A model generated the notes under the pieces. It saw only the letters and a list, made by a program, of their open reading frames with translations. It was not told where the DNA came from and did no database searches. Shown here piece after piece: positions 11,566 to 22,800 of a DNA stretch of 64,000 bases (within the stretch, counting starts at the first letter, position 1; each line of letters begins with the position of its first letter). The DNA is from Arion vulgaris (taxonomy: Eukaryota > Mollusca > Gastropoda > Stylommatophora > Arionidae). The translations under genes and the position numbers were made by a program. The stretch covers positions 30,160,066-30,224,065 of the forward strand of contig CM036765.1 in NCBI GenBank assembly GCA_020796225.1, given 5' to 3'.

Positions 11566-13237
11566 TAAATTCGAGAATTGACCGATATCAGAGAGATAAG
11601 AATACATTACTTGTGTTACATCTGACGATACACTGGCTTATATAAAAGAAACATTTATTAATAGAACAGAGTTCTTTATTCTCTAGTCATATCAATAGAA
11701 GCCTGAACTACTTTCAGTAGATTGTAGTAAAGGTTATGTATGCTGATGGTCCCTGTGACGCACTAACTATACACATTTACTTCCTAGATATCACCTATTT
11801 CCACTTAATCTACGATAGATTTCAAGTTTATGTAGTTTCAGAATTGCCGCTTCAGTTGTCAATTAAGGGTCATCTTAAAAAAGTAGGAAATTATAAACCA
11901 TCAGTAGGCCTATACCTTACTTAATAATGGCCAGAACGGTAGACTACTTCCAATCTAATAAATACACGCTTTAATTGCAACAATCTCCAGGGTTTTCAGA
12001 ACAGTAACTACATGATATATCTTATACATTTGTAGCTGTAATCATCCATTCATGTCGACACAATTGAATTTTTGAAGCACTTATCCTGGTTATCGCAGTT
12101 ATAACAGCCCACTACTCCACTGCATTAACTGCTTCAATCACTTTCATGTTGGAATTTGTTATTTTGCAATTTTCTGCTTTACCATACAATTACATTATTT
12201 CTCACCAATTTTTGTTCCTCTCAATTTGTAGCGATAAATCTGCATATATAACTCCGCAATTATTCTGCTGGGTTTTTTTTTTTATCGCTGCTCTATTTCA
12301 CGGACAACTTTCTCATTTCATCTTTGTTTAAAAAAAATAGTTCCACAGATCATATGTATCGTTACTTGTACTTTTACATTTTTCATCTGGATCAATTATG
12401 CTCTGTATGTTATAATACGAGCATAATTGATCCAGAATAATAATGGTCACTTATCTAGTCGTTCCTTCCTGTCTGCAATATTAACCCCATTCCTCCATTT
12501 GTTCACGTCCCAGTAGGTTATAGAAGCATTATTTTTGTGGTTTTGGTGTCTCTTGTATACCTAAAAACAGACTTGATTTAAACATGTGCATATTTAAGAC
12601 TTTATTACAGAAGTCTAATCGTGTGTGTCTTCTTATTAATGGGTATGTACTCTTACTATTTACATTTAGTCGTTCTGGATATGTTACAACAAACTACGTT
12701 ATACGAGCTGATAGACTTACTGTACAGTTGACCCATTGCTCCAAGTAAAGTATAATTAAATGGATAAGATCGCGTTGCAACATCGCAGAAAATGAAGTGG
12801 AAGACAGACTTGCTAGACAATATGGACAATTGCAGCATAATCACATATGAACAATATACCAAGTGACTAAAACACGTATAATAGTCACAGTTGAACCAAA
12901 ATAGAAACAAATGCAGTAATGTCACAGCTCCACAAAAAGGACCAGATCATATTGTTATGGCTGTGCACATGACACAACAGACTGAGACACCATCTAACAT
13001 TTTTTTGTACGCGAAGAAAAATTATAACAGGTAAACCACACTGCACTGCAGGTGACGAAAGGCAAATCTGAAAAAAAACACATTTAACAACTTGAATATT
13101 ATATAATATTTCGGAAGTTTGAAGTATCTGCTCGTGAAATTGTTTGTACACTAGAAGGAGTAAACTATAACATTATCCACCCAGCATCTTGCAGTCTCGC
13201 CGACACTAAAGTACCAAAAAGGAATGCAAATAGGAAT
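11566..13237. other. no gene seen
   Basis: AT-rich. Around 11730-11760, AAAGGTTATGTATGCTGATG matches the 3' region of the RNase-H-type LINE seen at 46.36 and 61.21 kb, so a tiny LINE remnant may lie here. Otherwise nothing supported except the hairpin at 12387-12435. Confidence 0.5.
12387..12435. repeat. perfect 17-bp inverted repeat (hairpin)
   Basis: CTGGATCAATTATGCTC at 12387-12403 is the exact reverse complement of GAGCATAATTGATCCAG at 12419-12435, separated by a 15-base spacer. It could be a cruciform, a stem of an unknown small RNA, or the relic of a minimal MITE. No terminator-like T-run follows and no function is claimed. Confidence 0.85.
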
Positions 13238-13239
13238 TG

Positions 13240-13264
13240 TATATATATATATATATATATATAT
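13240..13264. repeat. (TA)n microsatellite
   Basis: About 12 TA units immediately upstream of an RTE-like LINE 3' fragment. Confidence 0.9.
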
Positions 13265-13475
13265 GCTATCAAGCGTCACGATGCCCTGAAAAGAACAATA
13301 CTAGAGGGCAGGGTCCCAGGACTCAGAGGCAGACCAAGAAGAAGATAGCTACAAGATATTAAAGAAACCATGAACATGACCATCGACAAAGTGGGTGAAC
13401 TGGCAAGAGACAGAGTGAATTTCAGATGTGCTGCAAAGAGGTCAACGTCCTATAAAGGATACGCACCTTGATGAT
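13265..13475 (+). mobile_element. RTE-like LINE, 3'-terminal fragment
   Basis: A severely 5'-truncated copy of the family at 59.5-60.3 and 62.0-63.1 kb. It encodes only the last residues: RTILEGRVPG, GRPRRR, a stop, then LQDIKETMNM and ARDRVNFRCAAKR, ending in a TGATGATGATC tail. A premature stop and the loss of the RT domain make it inert. Confidence 0.88.
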
Positions 13476-13799
13476 GATCAAGCAGGTTAAGACATGCTCA
13501 AGACAGCTGTGTTTATATTACGATATTTTACGAGACTAAACAAATCATGAAATAAAAATATTCAATTATTGCTAGGTTTTATTTTCATGCTAGTAATTTA
13601 TATATTTTTACAAAATCCCTGATAAGATTAACAATGAGAAATGTTGACCTGAATATGCACTTATTCAGTAGCACTTTTTTAATTTTTTTATTGATCTTAA
13701 AGGCATATGACATTTCTCTTATATATATACAGTACATGTTTCTATGTGTGCAAGTTTGTCATGGGATGAGTTACAACATTTTATGAAAATACATTATGG
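13476..13799. other. no gene seen
   Basis: AT-rich sequence between two LINE remnants with T-rich runs at 13673-13690. It may include the 3' flank of the Tx1-like element, but I could not identify a target duplication. Confidence 0.5.
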
Positions 13800-15029
13800 A
13801 AGTGTAAAATGATTTTCTTTCATTCTTTTTACTTGGTGCTGTTTTCTTTGGTATTCTCGGTTTTAGGGGTGTTACAAATCCCCGCATTCTCTCTTCTCAT
13901 TCACTCAGTGTGTTTGTGTGTCAGTTGCTTGTTGTGTTATGTGTGCTGCTTTCTGGTCGTATATGTGTTTGAAAATGTCTGCGTTGTATCGTTGTTCGTG
14001 TTTTGCTTTGTTTCTGCATCGCCAGATGAGGTATCTGAGTTCTGCTAGTAGTGTGAGATTTGTTTTGTGTGAATTTTTGTTTATGTTTGGGATTGTGTTT
14101 AGCATTATTGCTTTGTACATGTTTACTTTGTCCGTTGAATTGCCGTTTATTGTTTGTTGTAATGATTTTAGTGCTAGTGATATTGTGCTGCAGTGGAAGA
14201 AGATGTGTTCCTCTGTTTCTTGTATGTTTTGTCTGCAGAGTGCGCATTTGGTTTTTTTGTGATTTATGTGTTCTTCTATATGCTACTGGTGTTATGTTGA
14301 AGAGTAGTCTGTACATTACTTCTTTTGCTTTGGTTGATGTTTGTGTTCTGTGTAGGTTTCTAAAGATGCTTGAGTAATCTGTTATAAAGTGAGTGTAACC
14401 AAGTTTAATTCTATTGTGCAGCGGGGTTCCTGTCTTGTGACTAGGTGTCTGTAGATTGTCTTTGTGGGGTTTTGTATTGTTTTCTCGTTTCCTTGTATGC
14501 TTTGTATGCACTGTTTGTAAAAGTCGGGTAGTGTTCCGAAGTGGTGCGGTGTCATGTTGCTTACTGTGTGTAGTGAGGATAGTCTGAGGCCTATGTAGTA
14601 GTGAGCTAGTGGGTATTCATTTGGTTTTTTAATGATTTCTCCTACGTATTTTATTCTTTGTGCCTGTATTCTGGTTTTTATGTCTTGTAGGGATATTCCT
14701 CCCCTGTCTTTGCGTGGTATTAAAGTTTTTGTTTTGATAGCGTGTATTGTATTTTGAAAAATGAATTTCCTGATATTTTTGTTTATTTCTGTTAGCACTT
14801 GTGGCGGTGGGTGGAAAACGTTTGATGTGTATAATAGTCTAGGAGTGATGTAGGTGTTGACTACAGTGCTTCTACCAAAGATGGTGATGGTTTTGTATCT
14901 GTATAGTTGTAGGCGGTCCTTGATCTCTGTGGTGATGTTGTGCCATATTTCTTTGTTTGCTTTTAGGGGTGAGTTGAGGTAGTGAATACCGTATAGTTTT
15001 ATTTTATTTACTTGTGTTAAATTATAAGG
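13800..15029 (-). mobile_element. Tx1/L1-like LINE, 3' half of ORF2 (minus)
   Basis: Read on the minus strand, the sequence starts PYNLTQVNKIKLYGIHYLNS and continues through the post-RT region (RLQLYRYKTITIFGRSTVVN, then KDRGGISLQDIKTRIQAQRI). It ends in a C-terminal segment with a cysteine/histidine cluster (CALCRQNIQETEEHIFFHC). Small frameshifts and stops occur. This is the downstream half of a Tx1-clade ORF2. Its upstream half is the adjacent + strand segment at 15030-16810, so the two together form a 5'-inverted insertion. The protein would be a cytoplasmic and nuclear retrotransposition enzyme; this copy is dead. Confidence 0.85.
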
Positions 15030-16810
15030 AAACTACATATGCTACGAGAAGAACTAAATAAATATAACATACATAAATTTCAAGGGGCCCAACTAAGGAT
15101 CAGACTAGACAGTACAGCTCAAGAAACACCCAGCAGACAAATACTAGCAGTAGAACAAAATATACAAAAAAGCAGACAAATAAAAGAAATCATAAACGAA
15201 AAAGGGGAGGCAATAACAGACAGTCAAGAAATAGCCAACGAATTAAAAAAATTCTACAAACGCCTATACACCCCGGAAAAAACACTACATCAGCAAGAAA
15301 ACCACCAGACACACGTCAAGAAACTAACCGACCAGGACAAGCACACACTAGACCAACCACTAACACTGACAAACCTAAAAGCAGCCCTAGATACACTGCA
15401 AGAAAACAAGACACCAGGACCAGACGGTTTGACAGCCAGTTTCTACAAGAAATTCTTCCACATAGTAGGACCGCTTTTTCTGAGAGTGCTAGAAGAAGCA
15501 CTACAACGACAGAAACTTTTTTCTGAGAGTGCTACAAGACACTACAACGACAGAAACTTGCACTACAACGACAGAAACTTCCACACAGCCTAAACCAGGC
15601 ATACATCACATCATACCGAAAGCGCTGCTGACAAGACACAAATGAAAAACCACAGACCGATATCTCTACTAAACACAGATTACAAAATACAACCAAGGGC
15701 TAACAATGCTAGCATACGGACCAACAATGCAGCATACAGAGACCAACAATGCAGCATACCGAGACCAACAATGCAGCATACAGAGACCAACAATGCAGCA
15801 TACAGAGACCAACAATGCAACATACAGAGACCAACAATGCAGCATACAGAGACCAACAATGCAGCATACAGAGACCAACAATGCAGCATACAGAGACCAA
15901 CAATGCACATACAGAGACCAACAATGCACATACAGAGACCAACAATGCAGCATACAGAGACCAACAATGCAGCATACAGAGACCAACAATGCACATACAG
16001 AGACCAACAATGCAGCATACAGAGACCAACAATGCAGCATACAGAGACCAACAATGCAGCATACAGAGACCAACAATGCAGCATACAGAGACCAACAATG
16101 CAGCATACAGAGACCAACAATGCAGCATACAGAGACCAACAATGCAGCATACAGAGACCAACAATGCGCATACAGGACAACAATGCAGCATACAGAGACC
16201 AACAATGCAGCATACAGAGACAGCAAACCAACAATGCAGCATACAGAGACCAACAATGCAGCACAGAACAACATCATCAACACACACACTTAATACGAGA
16301 CATCATACAATACACACATGAAAAGGACACACAATCAGCAATACTATCCCAAGACCAGGAGAAAGCATTCGATAGAGTGTCCCACGATTTCCTCCACAAG
16401 ACGATTCAACGAAACAACATCGGTTCCGGCTACGCGAACTGGATAGATTTGATTTACAAAGAACCAGAAAGCACATTACTCATAAACCACACGTTAACAG
16501 AACCGATACCGATAAAGAGAGCCGTAAGACATGGATGCCCTCTCTCCCCCTGTTGTACGCACTAGTGCTAGAACCCGTCTTAGAAGAAATACGAAGAGAC
16601 CCGGACATCAAAGGAACATTTCTCCCTGGCCTAGGAGACAAAAAACTAATAGCATACGCAGACGACACAGTATTTTTCCCATCCAAAAACTCATCCATAC
16701 AAAAAATCCTGCAAACATTAAAAAAATATAGCACAGAAAGTGGATCAAAAGTAAACATACAAAAATCACAAACAATGGGCATAGGAAAATGGAAAAACAA
16801 AACAGACTAT
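15030..16810 (+). mobile_element. Tx1/L1-like LINE, inverted 5' half of ORF2
   Basis: On the + strand, in several frames, this gives LREELNKYNIHKF, NKTPGPDGLTASFYKKFF, HRPISLLNTDYKI, then a 22-bp minisatellite. After it come DQEKAFDRVSHDFL, a degraded VRHGCPLSP, AYADDTVFF (catalytic YADD) and KVNIQKSQTMGIGKWKNKTDY. These are successive reverse-transcriptase blocks of an L1/Tx1-type ORF2. It ends exactly where the minus-strand segment at 15029 picks up (PYNLTQVNKIK). Near 15480-15590 a small internal duplication (CACTACAACGACAGAAACTT repeated) breaks the frame. Inactive. Confidence 0.85.
15701..16267. repeat. 22-bp minisatellite inside RT domain, ~26 copies
   Basis: Head-to-tail 22-bp units of the form ACCAACAATGCAGCATACAG plus two bases, with a few 20-bp variants. 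It lies between the RT blocks ISLLNTDYKI and IRDIIQYTHEKD. In Tx1-type proteins that interval carries a short conserved region of the kind DQ(T/Q)CSIPGR. The first unit encodes DQQCSIPRP, so the array seems to have grown from this segment. Because 22 is not a multiple of three, consecutive units cycle through all frames (CSIQRPTMQ, HTETNNAAYRDQ). Confidence 0.93.
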
Positions 16811-16864
16811 TTTGTAGCACATTTCAAATGAATATTATAACTGATGTCGAATTAAGCTATATAT

Positions 16865-17195
16865 CTATTATAACACACATCGGCATAAGAAAGAAAGTTG
16901 GGACATAACCTTGCTTGAATTACATTGAGAAATAAAGAATAGAGTATTTTTTTGGTGCCACTTAATAAGAATGCATCCAAACGCGACAGTATACAGTCTT
17001 CTACAACAGAACATCAGAAAAGAAGGTGAGAGGAAGACCACGAAAATGATGGTTAGATGACATTTCGGAATCCTGTCAAAGGGCAAGAATAAGTATCACC
17101 CACGCCACTAGAAAAGCGCACGGCAAAAACATAAAACTAGGACACTGGGCAACAACAAGGTAGCAATGTGACGGCAAAAGAAGTAAAGAAGATTA
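16865..17195 (+). mobile_element. LINE 3' coding fragment
   Basis: Broken + strand frames give NYIEK, a decayed FGHLIRM-type motif, NASKRDSIQS and EEDHENDG. They align segment by segment with the minus-strand LINE at 24046-24680 ([20 protein letters not shown]). Same family, 5'-truncated, with many stops. Confidence 0.7.
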
Positions 17196-17375
17196 TAACA
17201 TATATAAAATATTTTATATGAAGTTTCTTAGTTGTTATCAAATTTTATCTTTGGGATATTTAAAAAATCGTCAGTTTATAAATATTTGGTTTGTTTATCA
17301 AGTTGAATTTGTAATAAATTCCTAATTTTTGTTTTACTTGTTATGTTTCCACTAAGACAATCAACTGTGTCTACA

Positions 17376-17610
17376 AAATCTTAGTCAGCTTTGAATATCA
17401 ATAATCACATTTCTGTTTGGTGTACACTATTTTAAATCTTAGTCAGCTTTGAATACCAATAACTACATTTCTGTTTGCTGTACACTATTTTAAATCTTAG
17501 TTAGCTTTGAATATCAATAATCACATTTCTGTTTGCTGTACACTATTTTAAATCTTAGTTAGTTTTGAATATCAATAATCACATTTCTGTTTGCTGAACG
17601 CTATTTAAAA
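17376..17610. repeat. 58-bp tandem repeat, four copies
   Basis: Units starting AAATCTTAGTCAGCTTTGAA at 17376, 17434, 17492 and 17550, exactly 58 bp apart and over 90% identical by eye. Non-coding. Confidence 0.92.
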
Positions 17611-18150
17611 AAACTGTGAATATTCAAATTATAATATAAAGGTATAAACGGAAAGATTGACTTCATTGCACCGGGATTTGGTTCATATAAGCCTCGGTCC
17701 CTGTCTTCACAAAAATAGCACGCCATCTGCCGAGAGTATTGCACAAAGCACGAACTCCGTAGCTCCGGAACATTCATATGTTCTCTGAAAAAATATACTC
17801 GTGAATACAACGACGCAGCCGGATTCGACTCTCCGACCTCCGGAACGTACGGCAAGGGCGTAACAACATAACCGTAGAGACCGATTGAGTGATACGTATT
17901 GATTTTCTGATTTTGAGAGTCACAATAGCGTTGTGGTTAGTGCACGTGCTTGGTAGGTTCATGATCCCAAGAGCAAATAAATACTGGGAATGGCATTATT
18001 TCTGAAATCACCTCTTTGAGGTCGACCTCGTAACAGGCCCTGCGGAGTAAATGCGTGATGTTCACCACTAAACCGTAGTGTGCAGTGGTCAAAGAAAAAT
18101 ACGGGCCCAATTTGTACTCCTCAATATACAACATTGTATAACAACGGATT
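17611..18150. other. no gene seen; possible degraded tRNA-like segment
   Basis: At about 17930-17980 the sequence GTTGTGGTTAGTGCACG followed by GGTTCATGATCCC loosely resembles pol III A and B boxes, but the spacing is short and no fold is evident. No gene. Confidence 0.4.
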
Positions 18151-18154
18151 TGTT

Positions 18155-19655
18155 ACTACTTTACTTTACTAATATGCTGTACTTCTTCCCTTTACTTGTC
18201 TGGTATTCCTCTTCTCTTTACTTGTTTGGTTTACTTTTACTTACTTTACTTCTTCTTGTAGTTTTACTCTTCTCTTTACTTGTCTGGTTTTACCTCTCTT
18301 TACTTGTCTAGTTTTACCTTCTTTTTCTTACTTGTCTGGTACTTTTTATTCTGGTTTCTTTCTTACTTGTCTGGTTTACTCTCTTTACTGTCTGGTTTAT
18401 CTCTATACTTCTGGATTACTTGTGACTCTTCTCTTTACTTGTCTGGTTTACTTCTTACTTTGGTTACCTCTTCTCTTTACTTGTCTGGTTTATCTCTACT
18501 TACTTGTCTGGTTGTACTCTCTCTTTACTTGTCTGGTTTTACTCTCTACTTTTTACTTTCTGTCTGGTTTTACTTTCTTTATTGCTTTATCTCTTACTTT
18601 CTGGTTTTACCTTTTCTCTTTACTTGTCTGGTTTTACTCTTCTCTTTACTTGTCTGGTTTACTTTCTTTACTTGTCTGGTTTTACTCTTCTTTACTTGTC
18701 TGGTTTACCTCTTCTCTTACTTGTCTGTTTTACCTCTTTACTTTTATTGTCTGTTGTACTCTTTCTTTACTTGTCTGGTTTACCTCTTCTTTACTTGTCT
18801 GGTTGTACCTCTTCTCTTTACTTGTCTGGTTTATCTCTCTACTTTACTTGTCTGGTTTACCTCTTCTTTACTTGTCTGGTTTTACCTTTTCTTTACTTGT
18901 CTGGTTTTACCTCTTACTTACTTGTCTGGTTTTACCTCTTCTCTTTACTTGTCTGGTTTTACCTCTTCTCTTTACTTGTCTGGTTTTACCTCTTCTCTTT
19001 ACTTGTCTGGTTTTACCTCTTCTCTTTTACTTGTCTGGTTTTACCTCTTCTCTTTACTTGTCTGGTTGTACCTCTTCTCTTTACTTGTCTGGTTTTACCT
19101 CTTCTCTTTACTTGTCTATTTACCTCTTTACTGTACTTGTCTGGTTTTACCTCTTCTCTTTACTTGTCTGGTTTTACCTCTTCTCTTTACTTGTCTAGTT
19201 TACCTCTTCTTGCTGTTTAATCTTCTTTCTGTCTGGTTGTACCTCTTCACTTGTCTGGTTTTACCTCTTTACTGTACTTGTCTGGTTTTACCTCTTTCTT
19301 TACTTGTCTGTTTACCTCTTCACTTAGTCTGGTTTTTCCTCTTTACTAGTCTGGCTGTACTCTTCTTTACTAGTCTGGCTTTACCTCTTCCTTTACTGGT
19401 CTGGTTTACCTCTTCCCTTTACTAGTCTGGCTGTACTCTCTCCTTACTCTTAGTCTAGTTTTACATCTTCCCTTTACTTGTCTGACTGTACCTCTTCTCT
19501 TGTCTAGTTTTACCTCTTCCCTTTACTAGTCGGGCTGTACCTCTTCCCTTTCTAGTCTGCTTACCTCTTCCCTTTACTGTCTGACTGTACTCTTCCCTTT
19601 ACTAGTCTGACTGTACCTCTTCCCTTTACTTGTCTGACTGTACCTCTTTACTGCT
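18155..19655. repeat. 27-bp pyrimidine-rich minisatellite, ~55 units
   Basis: The longest array in the window. Units are TTTACTTGTCTGGTTTTACC followed by TCTTCTC, 27 bp, strongly degenerate at both ends and most uniform at 18900-19120. Toward 19650 the unit drifts to ACTAGTCTGGCTGTACCTCT. The array is strand-asymmetric, almost free of A on the + strand apart from TAC, so it is a candidate for unusual DNA structure. The long leucine-rich frames across it are repeat artefacts. Confidence 0.95.
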
Positions 19656-20740
19656 GTTGCCAGTTTAATCTTATCAGCTTTTTGCTAACATTAGATTATA
19701 TTTGTGGGTTTTTCTTGAATGAGAACATAACCTCGATTCCACACGACAAATCGATCTGAGATTAGGATATAAATCAGGGATTCTCAAAATGTGTTTTCTT
19801 TCACGAAATTGAACGCATACATCTCTCACCAATCTTCAAATTATGAATCAGTCAATATATAATTAAGAAATATTGTTTGGGAGTCAGCTCAAAATCTCAT
19901 TGTATTATTCTTTCCTGAAGAAATGCACGCTACATGTTAAGAATCCCGATTTTAAATGACCACAATATAGAAAGGCAGAATTTTTAACTAAAGCTCGAAT
20001 ACTTCAGTCCATTTCTAGGAGACCTCTGCACAAATTTGGCGAATCGTTAGCTTAGGCATCTGTTTCTGCTGTGTATGGAGAGACGATGGATTTCTCTTAT
20101 CTGCGTTCACTTATTATCACGATAGGACTACAGATTGTCAAGTCTAATATGATAATTTTTCCTATCTTATACAACTAAACCAAGCCTGGCAGAATATGTT
20201 CAGATAGAATGAAACCTACGCGTGGCGTTGTTGTTTCTTAAACAATAGACTGGAGTATTCTTTGGTTATATGAGGGCGTGAAACCATAAGAAAATAAGCG
20301 GCATCTAGTTCTTAGTCTTGACTAGCAATATACCAAACAAAAATAAAAAGGCAGTAAAACTTCCCACAAGTGCAAGTATACCTTGCCCCTACTATACAAG
20401 AACATTTCAAGCCCGTATCGGGCTCACTAGTCATCTACGCACACACAGACAAACATAACGCAACTACATTCCCTTGGATGAAAATTTGTGTGGTCACCAT
20501 CACCTGTGATGGACGAGCATCACCAAACAAATCAGATTATAGTATTCTATTCTATACTTAATCAAGAGTTTAATCAAAAATCGTGTTTTCTTTCTATCGG
20601 TCGTTATGTCTTGATAAAAACTAATACTGCAGTGCTTGACTGAACCTGGGCGCTCAGCCTAAAATAAAAACACGTTGTTATATGTTTATTATTACTGCTA
20701 AATAACTGGTCATGAATAATGATAAGACTCAAAGGTTACA
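19656..20740. other. no gene seen
   Basis: Unique-looking AT-rich sequence. No supported gene or repeat recognised. Confidence 0.5.
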
Positions 20741-21199
20741 CGTGTCATTCGTTGATTTTAATTTTATCAGCTTGAGAACGATATGTTGCACACGTGATTC
20801 GTCGACCACTATGAATGTTTTCATTCTGAACACGTATACGGTGCTCAGATAGTGATCGTGATACCATGAGGATGACATGTCCATAATCAACCACGTGCAT
20901 AACCAGTTGATGAAACAAGTAGACAAGCAACCGCTTCTTGAGGTGCGCGAATAGCATAACTGAGAACTGCGAATCCTGGTTTGCATCGTTTGTTCTACAT
21001 GATGGTTGAAAGACAGACTGCAATCGAAAGTTAACCTAAGATAGCGCAGTATGTCAAGATGATTGATAGAGCGCACAACAAAAGTGACTTGTGATAGATC
21101 AGTTTTTTCTATAGAATTATTCAATGACCACCGCAGCATGCATGCATTTCCCGGATTTTCCTGAAAGGGAAACTCACAGGCACTATCGCGATATGACAT
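20741..21199 (-). mobile_element. Jockey/I-type LINE reverse-transcriptase remnant
   Basis: The minus strand gives YLRLTFDCSLSFNHHVEQTM followed, in another frame, by HLKKRLLVYLFHQLVMHVVD and YGHVIL. This LGLTFDR..F..H-type block with the VVDYG motif lies after the YADD box in jockey- and I-like reverse transcriptases. The YADD box itself is missing. A short, frameshifted remnant. Confidence 0.65.
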
Positions 21200-21760
21200 G
21201 TAATGTCTTATAGATCATTTCTTGTTTATCCAATCAAATCCTATATATTATGATATCATCTGCAAAAGTCAATGTCCGACCCAGGCCGATGAGCTGAATT
21301 TAGTCTAAATTTGCTGTGCAGATGTCGAATAATGATTGTTCATTTTGTGTCAAACATATTCACCACGATAGTGAAAGAAGAAACACATAACCACACCCTG
21401 TAATCCCTCACGTAAAATGTTATGGGAATCTTGGAAGCCTAGTTCTGACCGATTAGTCATTAATATGAAAGCTGGAAAACGAACAAGTAGATATAAATTG
21501 AAGCAAATATAACATGCGAATGTTCAAATATTTGCTTTGTAACACACATATAATAATCGAAAATTAAGATAAGCAACAGTCACTCAAAAATGGGAAGCCA
21601 TTGTAACCATAAGACGAGACTTCGTTTCGCTATAAGCACGAGTCATGCATGAGAATCCAAACAGCCGAACAGCAAACAGCCTAAAGCATGAAATAATTGT
21701 AGCAGAACTAAAGATTTTTTTCGTAACAAATAAAAGAAGAAAACTATAATGAAGGCCTTT
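21200..21760. other. no gene seen
   Basis: AT-rich flank between the RT remnant and the SINE. It may include more degraded LINE; nothing further recognised. Confidence 0.45.
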
Positions 21761-21774
21761 ATCCACGATTCAAG

Positions 21775-21976
21775 GCCCGTCTGCTAACGTGTTCGTAGCG
21801 CGTTGGACTACAGGTGACTAGCCCTCTGTGTGTGCGGGTTCAATTCCGCGGGCTGGCAGAAAAGCCATAGGTTTCCAGATTCACGGTGTTCGTGGCACCG
21901 AACCGAAGGGTTACGATGTCCATGGCACCGAGCCGAGAGCTGAAAGCTCAAGTGCTTCTGGATCGGAAAAAAAAAA
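21775..21976 (+). mobile_element. tRNA-derived SINE, family 1, complete copy
   Basis: A 202-bp element bounded by a perfect 14-bp target duplication ATCCACGATTCAAG (21761-21774 and 21977-21990), ending in poly(A). Its head contains a good pol III A-box, TAGCGCGTTGGACTA, and a B-box, GGTTCAATTCC, spaced as in a tRNA gene. The 3' part (GAGCTGAAAGCTCAAGTGCT, then TCTGGATC) resembles the 3' end of the LINE at 33480-33735. A second copy lies at 49794-50015. Confidence 0.93.
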
Positions 21977-22136
21977 ATCCACGATTCAAGAGATCCTTTT
22001 CAGTTGACTAGGACTGGTGAAGCAATTAATGATCATTAAGTCATTATTTGTAAAGCAACAACTGTTTTTTTCGTTATTTGATCAAAGACTAATTAGGCAA
22101 TCACTGGCTTTTACGTCTGGTTGTGTTTAGCAAGGC

Positions 22137-22800
22137 AGCAACAAACTCTCTTCAGCCTACTCAGTACTTTGATTAAAAAATACTGATGGAAGAAGTTACT
22201 AACCATTTCGTCTGGTACGGTCTTGTGGGCAGAAACAAACTCTCTTCAATTATTCCGTACTTGGTCAGAAACTGAGAAGCAGTCACTGACCATTCCCGTC
22301 TGGTCTTGTGGGCAGAAACAAACTCTCTTTAATTATTCCGTACTTGGTCAGAAACTGAGGAACCAATCACTGACCATTACGTCTGGTCCGGTCTTGTGGG
22401 CAGAAACAAACTCTCTTTAATTATTCCGTACTTGGTCAGAAACTGAGGAACCAATCACTGACCATTACGTCTGGTCCGGTCTTGTGGGCAGAAACAAACT
22501 CTCTTTAATTATTCCGTACTTGGTCAGAAACTGAGGAACCAATCACTGACCATTACGTCTGGTCTTGTGGGCAGAAACAAACTCTCTTTAATTATTCCGT
22601 ACTTGGTCAGAAACTGAGGAACCAATCACTGACCATTACGTCTGGTCTTGTGGGCAGAAACAAACTCTCTTTAATTATTCCGTACTTGGTCAGAAACTGA
22701 GGAACCAATCACTGACCATTACGTCTTGTCGCGAAACAAACCTTTTGAATTTTCCGTACTTGGTCAGAACTGAGGAAGATCATAAATTACGTCTTGTCGA
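22137..22800. repeat. 83-88-bp minisatellite, about seven copies
   Basis: Units starting CAGAAACAAACTCTCTTTAA at 22230, 22313, 22401, 22489, 22571 and 22654, with diverged copies at both ends. Two length classes differ by a CCGGT insertion. Central copies are almost identical. Confidence 0.93.

Noticed and set aside
13809..14377. Cysteine-rich membrane-like + strand frames
   Set aside because: They are antisense shadows of the Tx1-like ORF2 on the minus strand.
15669..16289. Several ~200-codon frames on both strands (cysteine/valine-rich and glutamine/threonine-rich)
   Set aside because: All are readings of the 22-bp minisatellite within a LINE.
17930..17980. tRNA-like A/B boxes
   Set aside because: Box spacing is too short and the flanks show no tail or target duplication.
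18280..19425. 381-codon leucine-rich + strand frame
   Set aside because: It is entirely the 27-bp satellite read in one frame; overlapping frames are equally open.
21800..21875. Possible tRNA gene
   Set aside because: A and B boxes are present, but the sequence does not fold as a complete tRNA and is the head of a SINE with poly(A) and target duplications.
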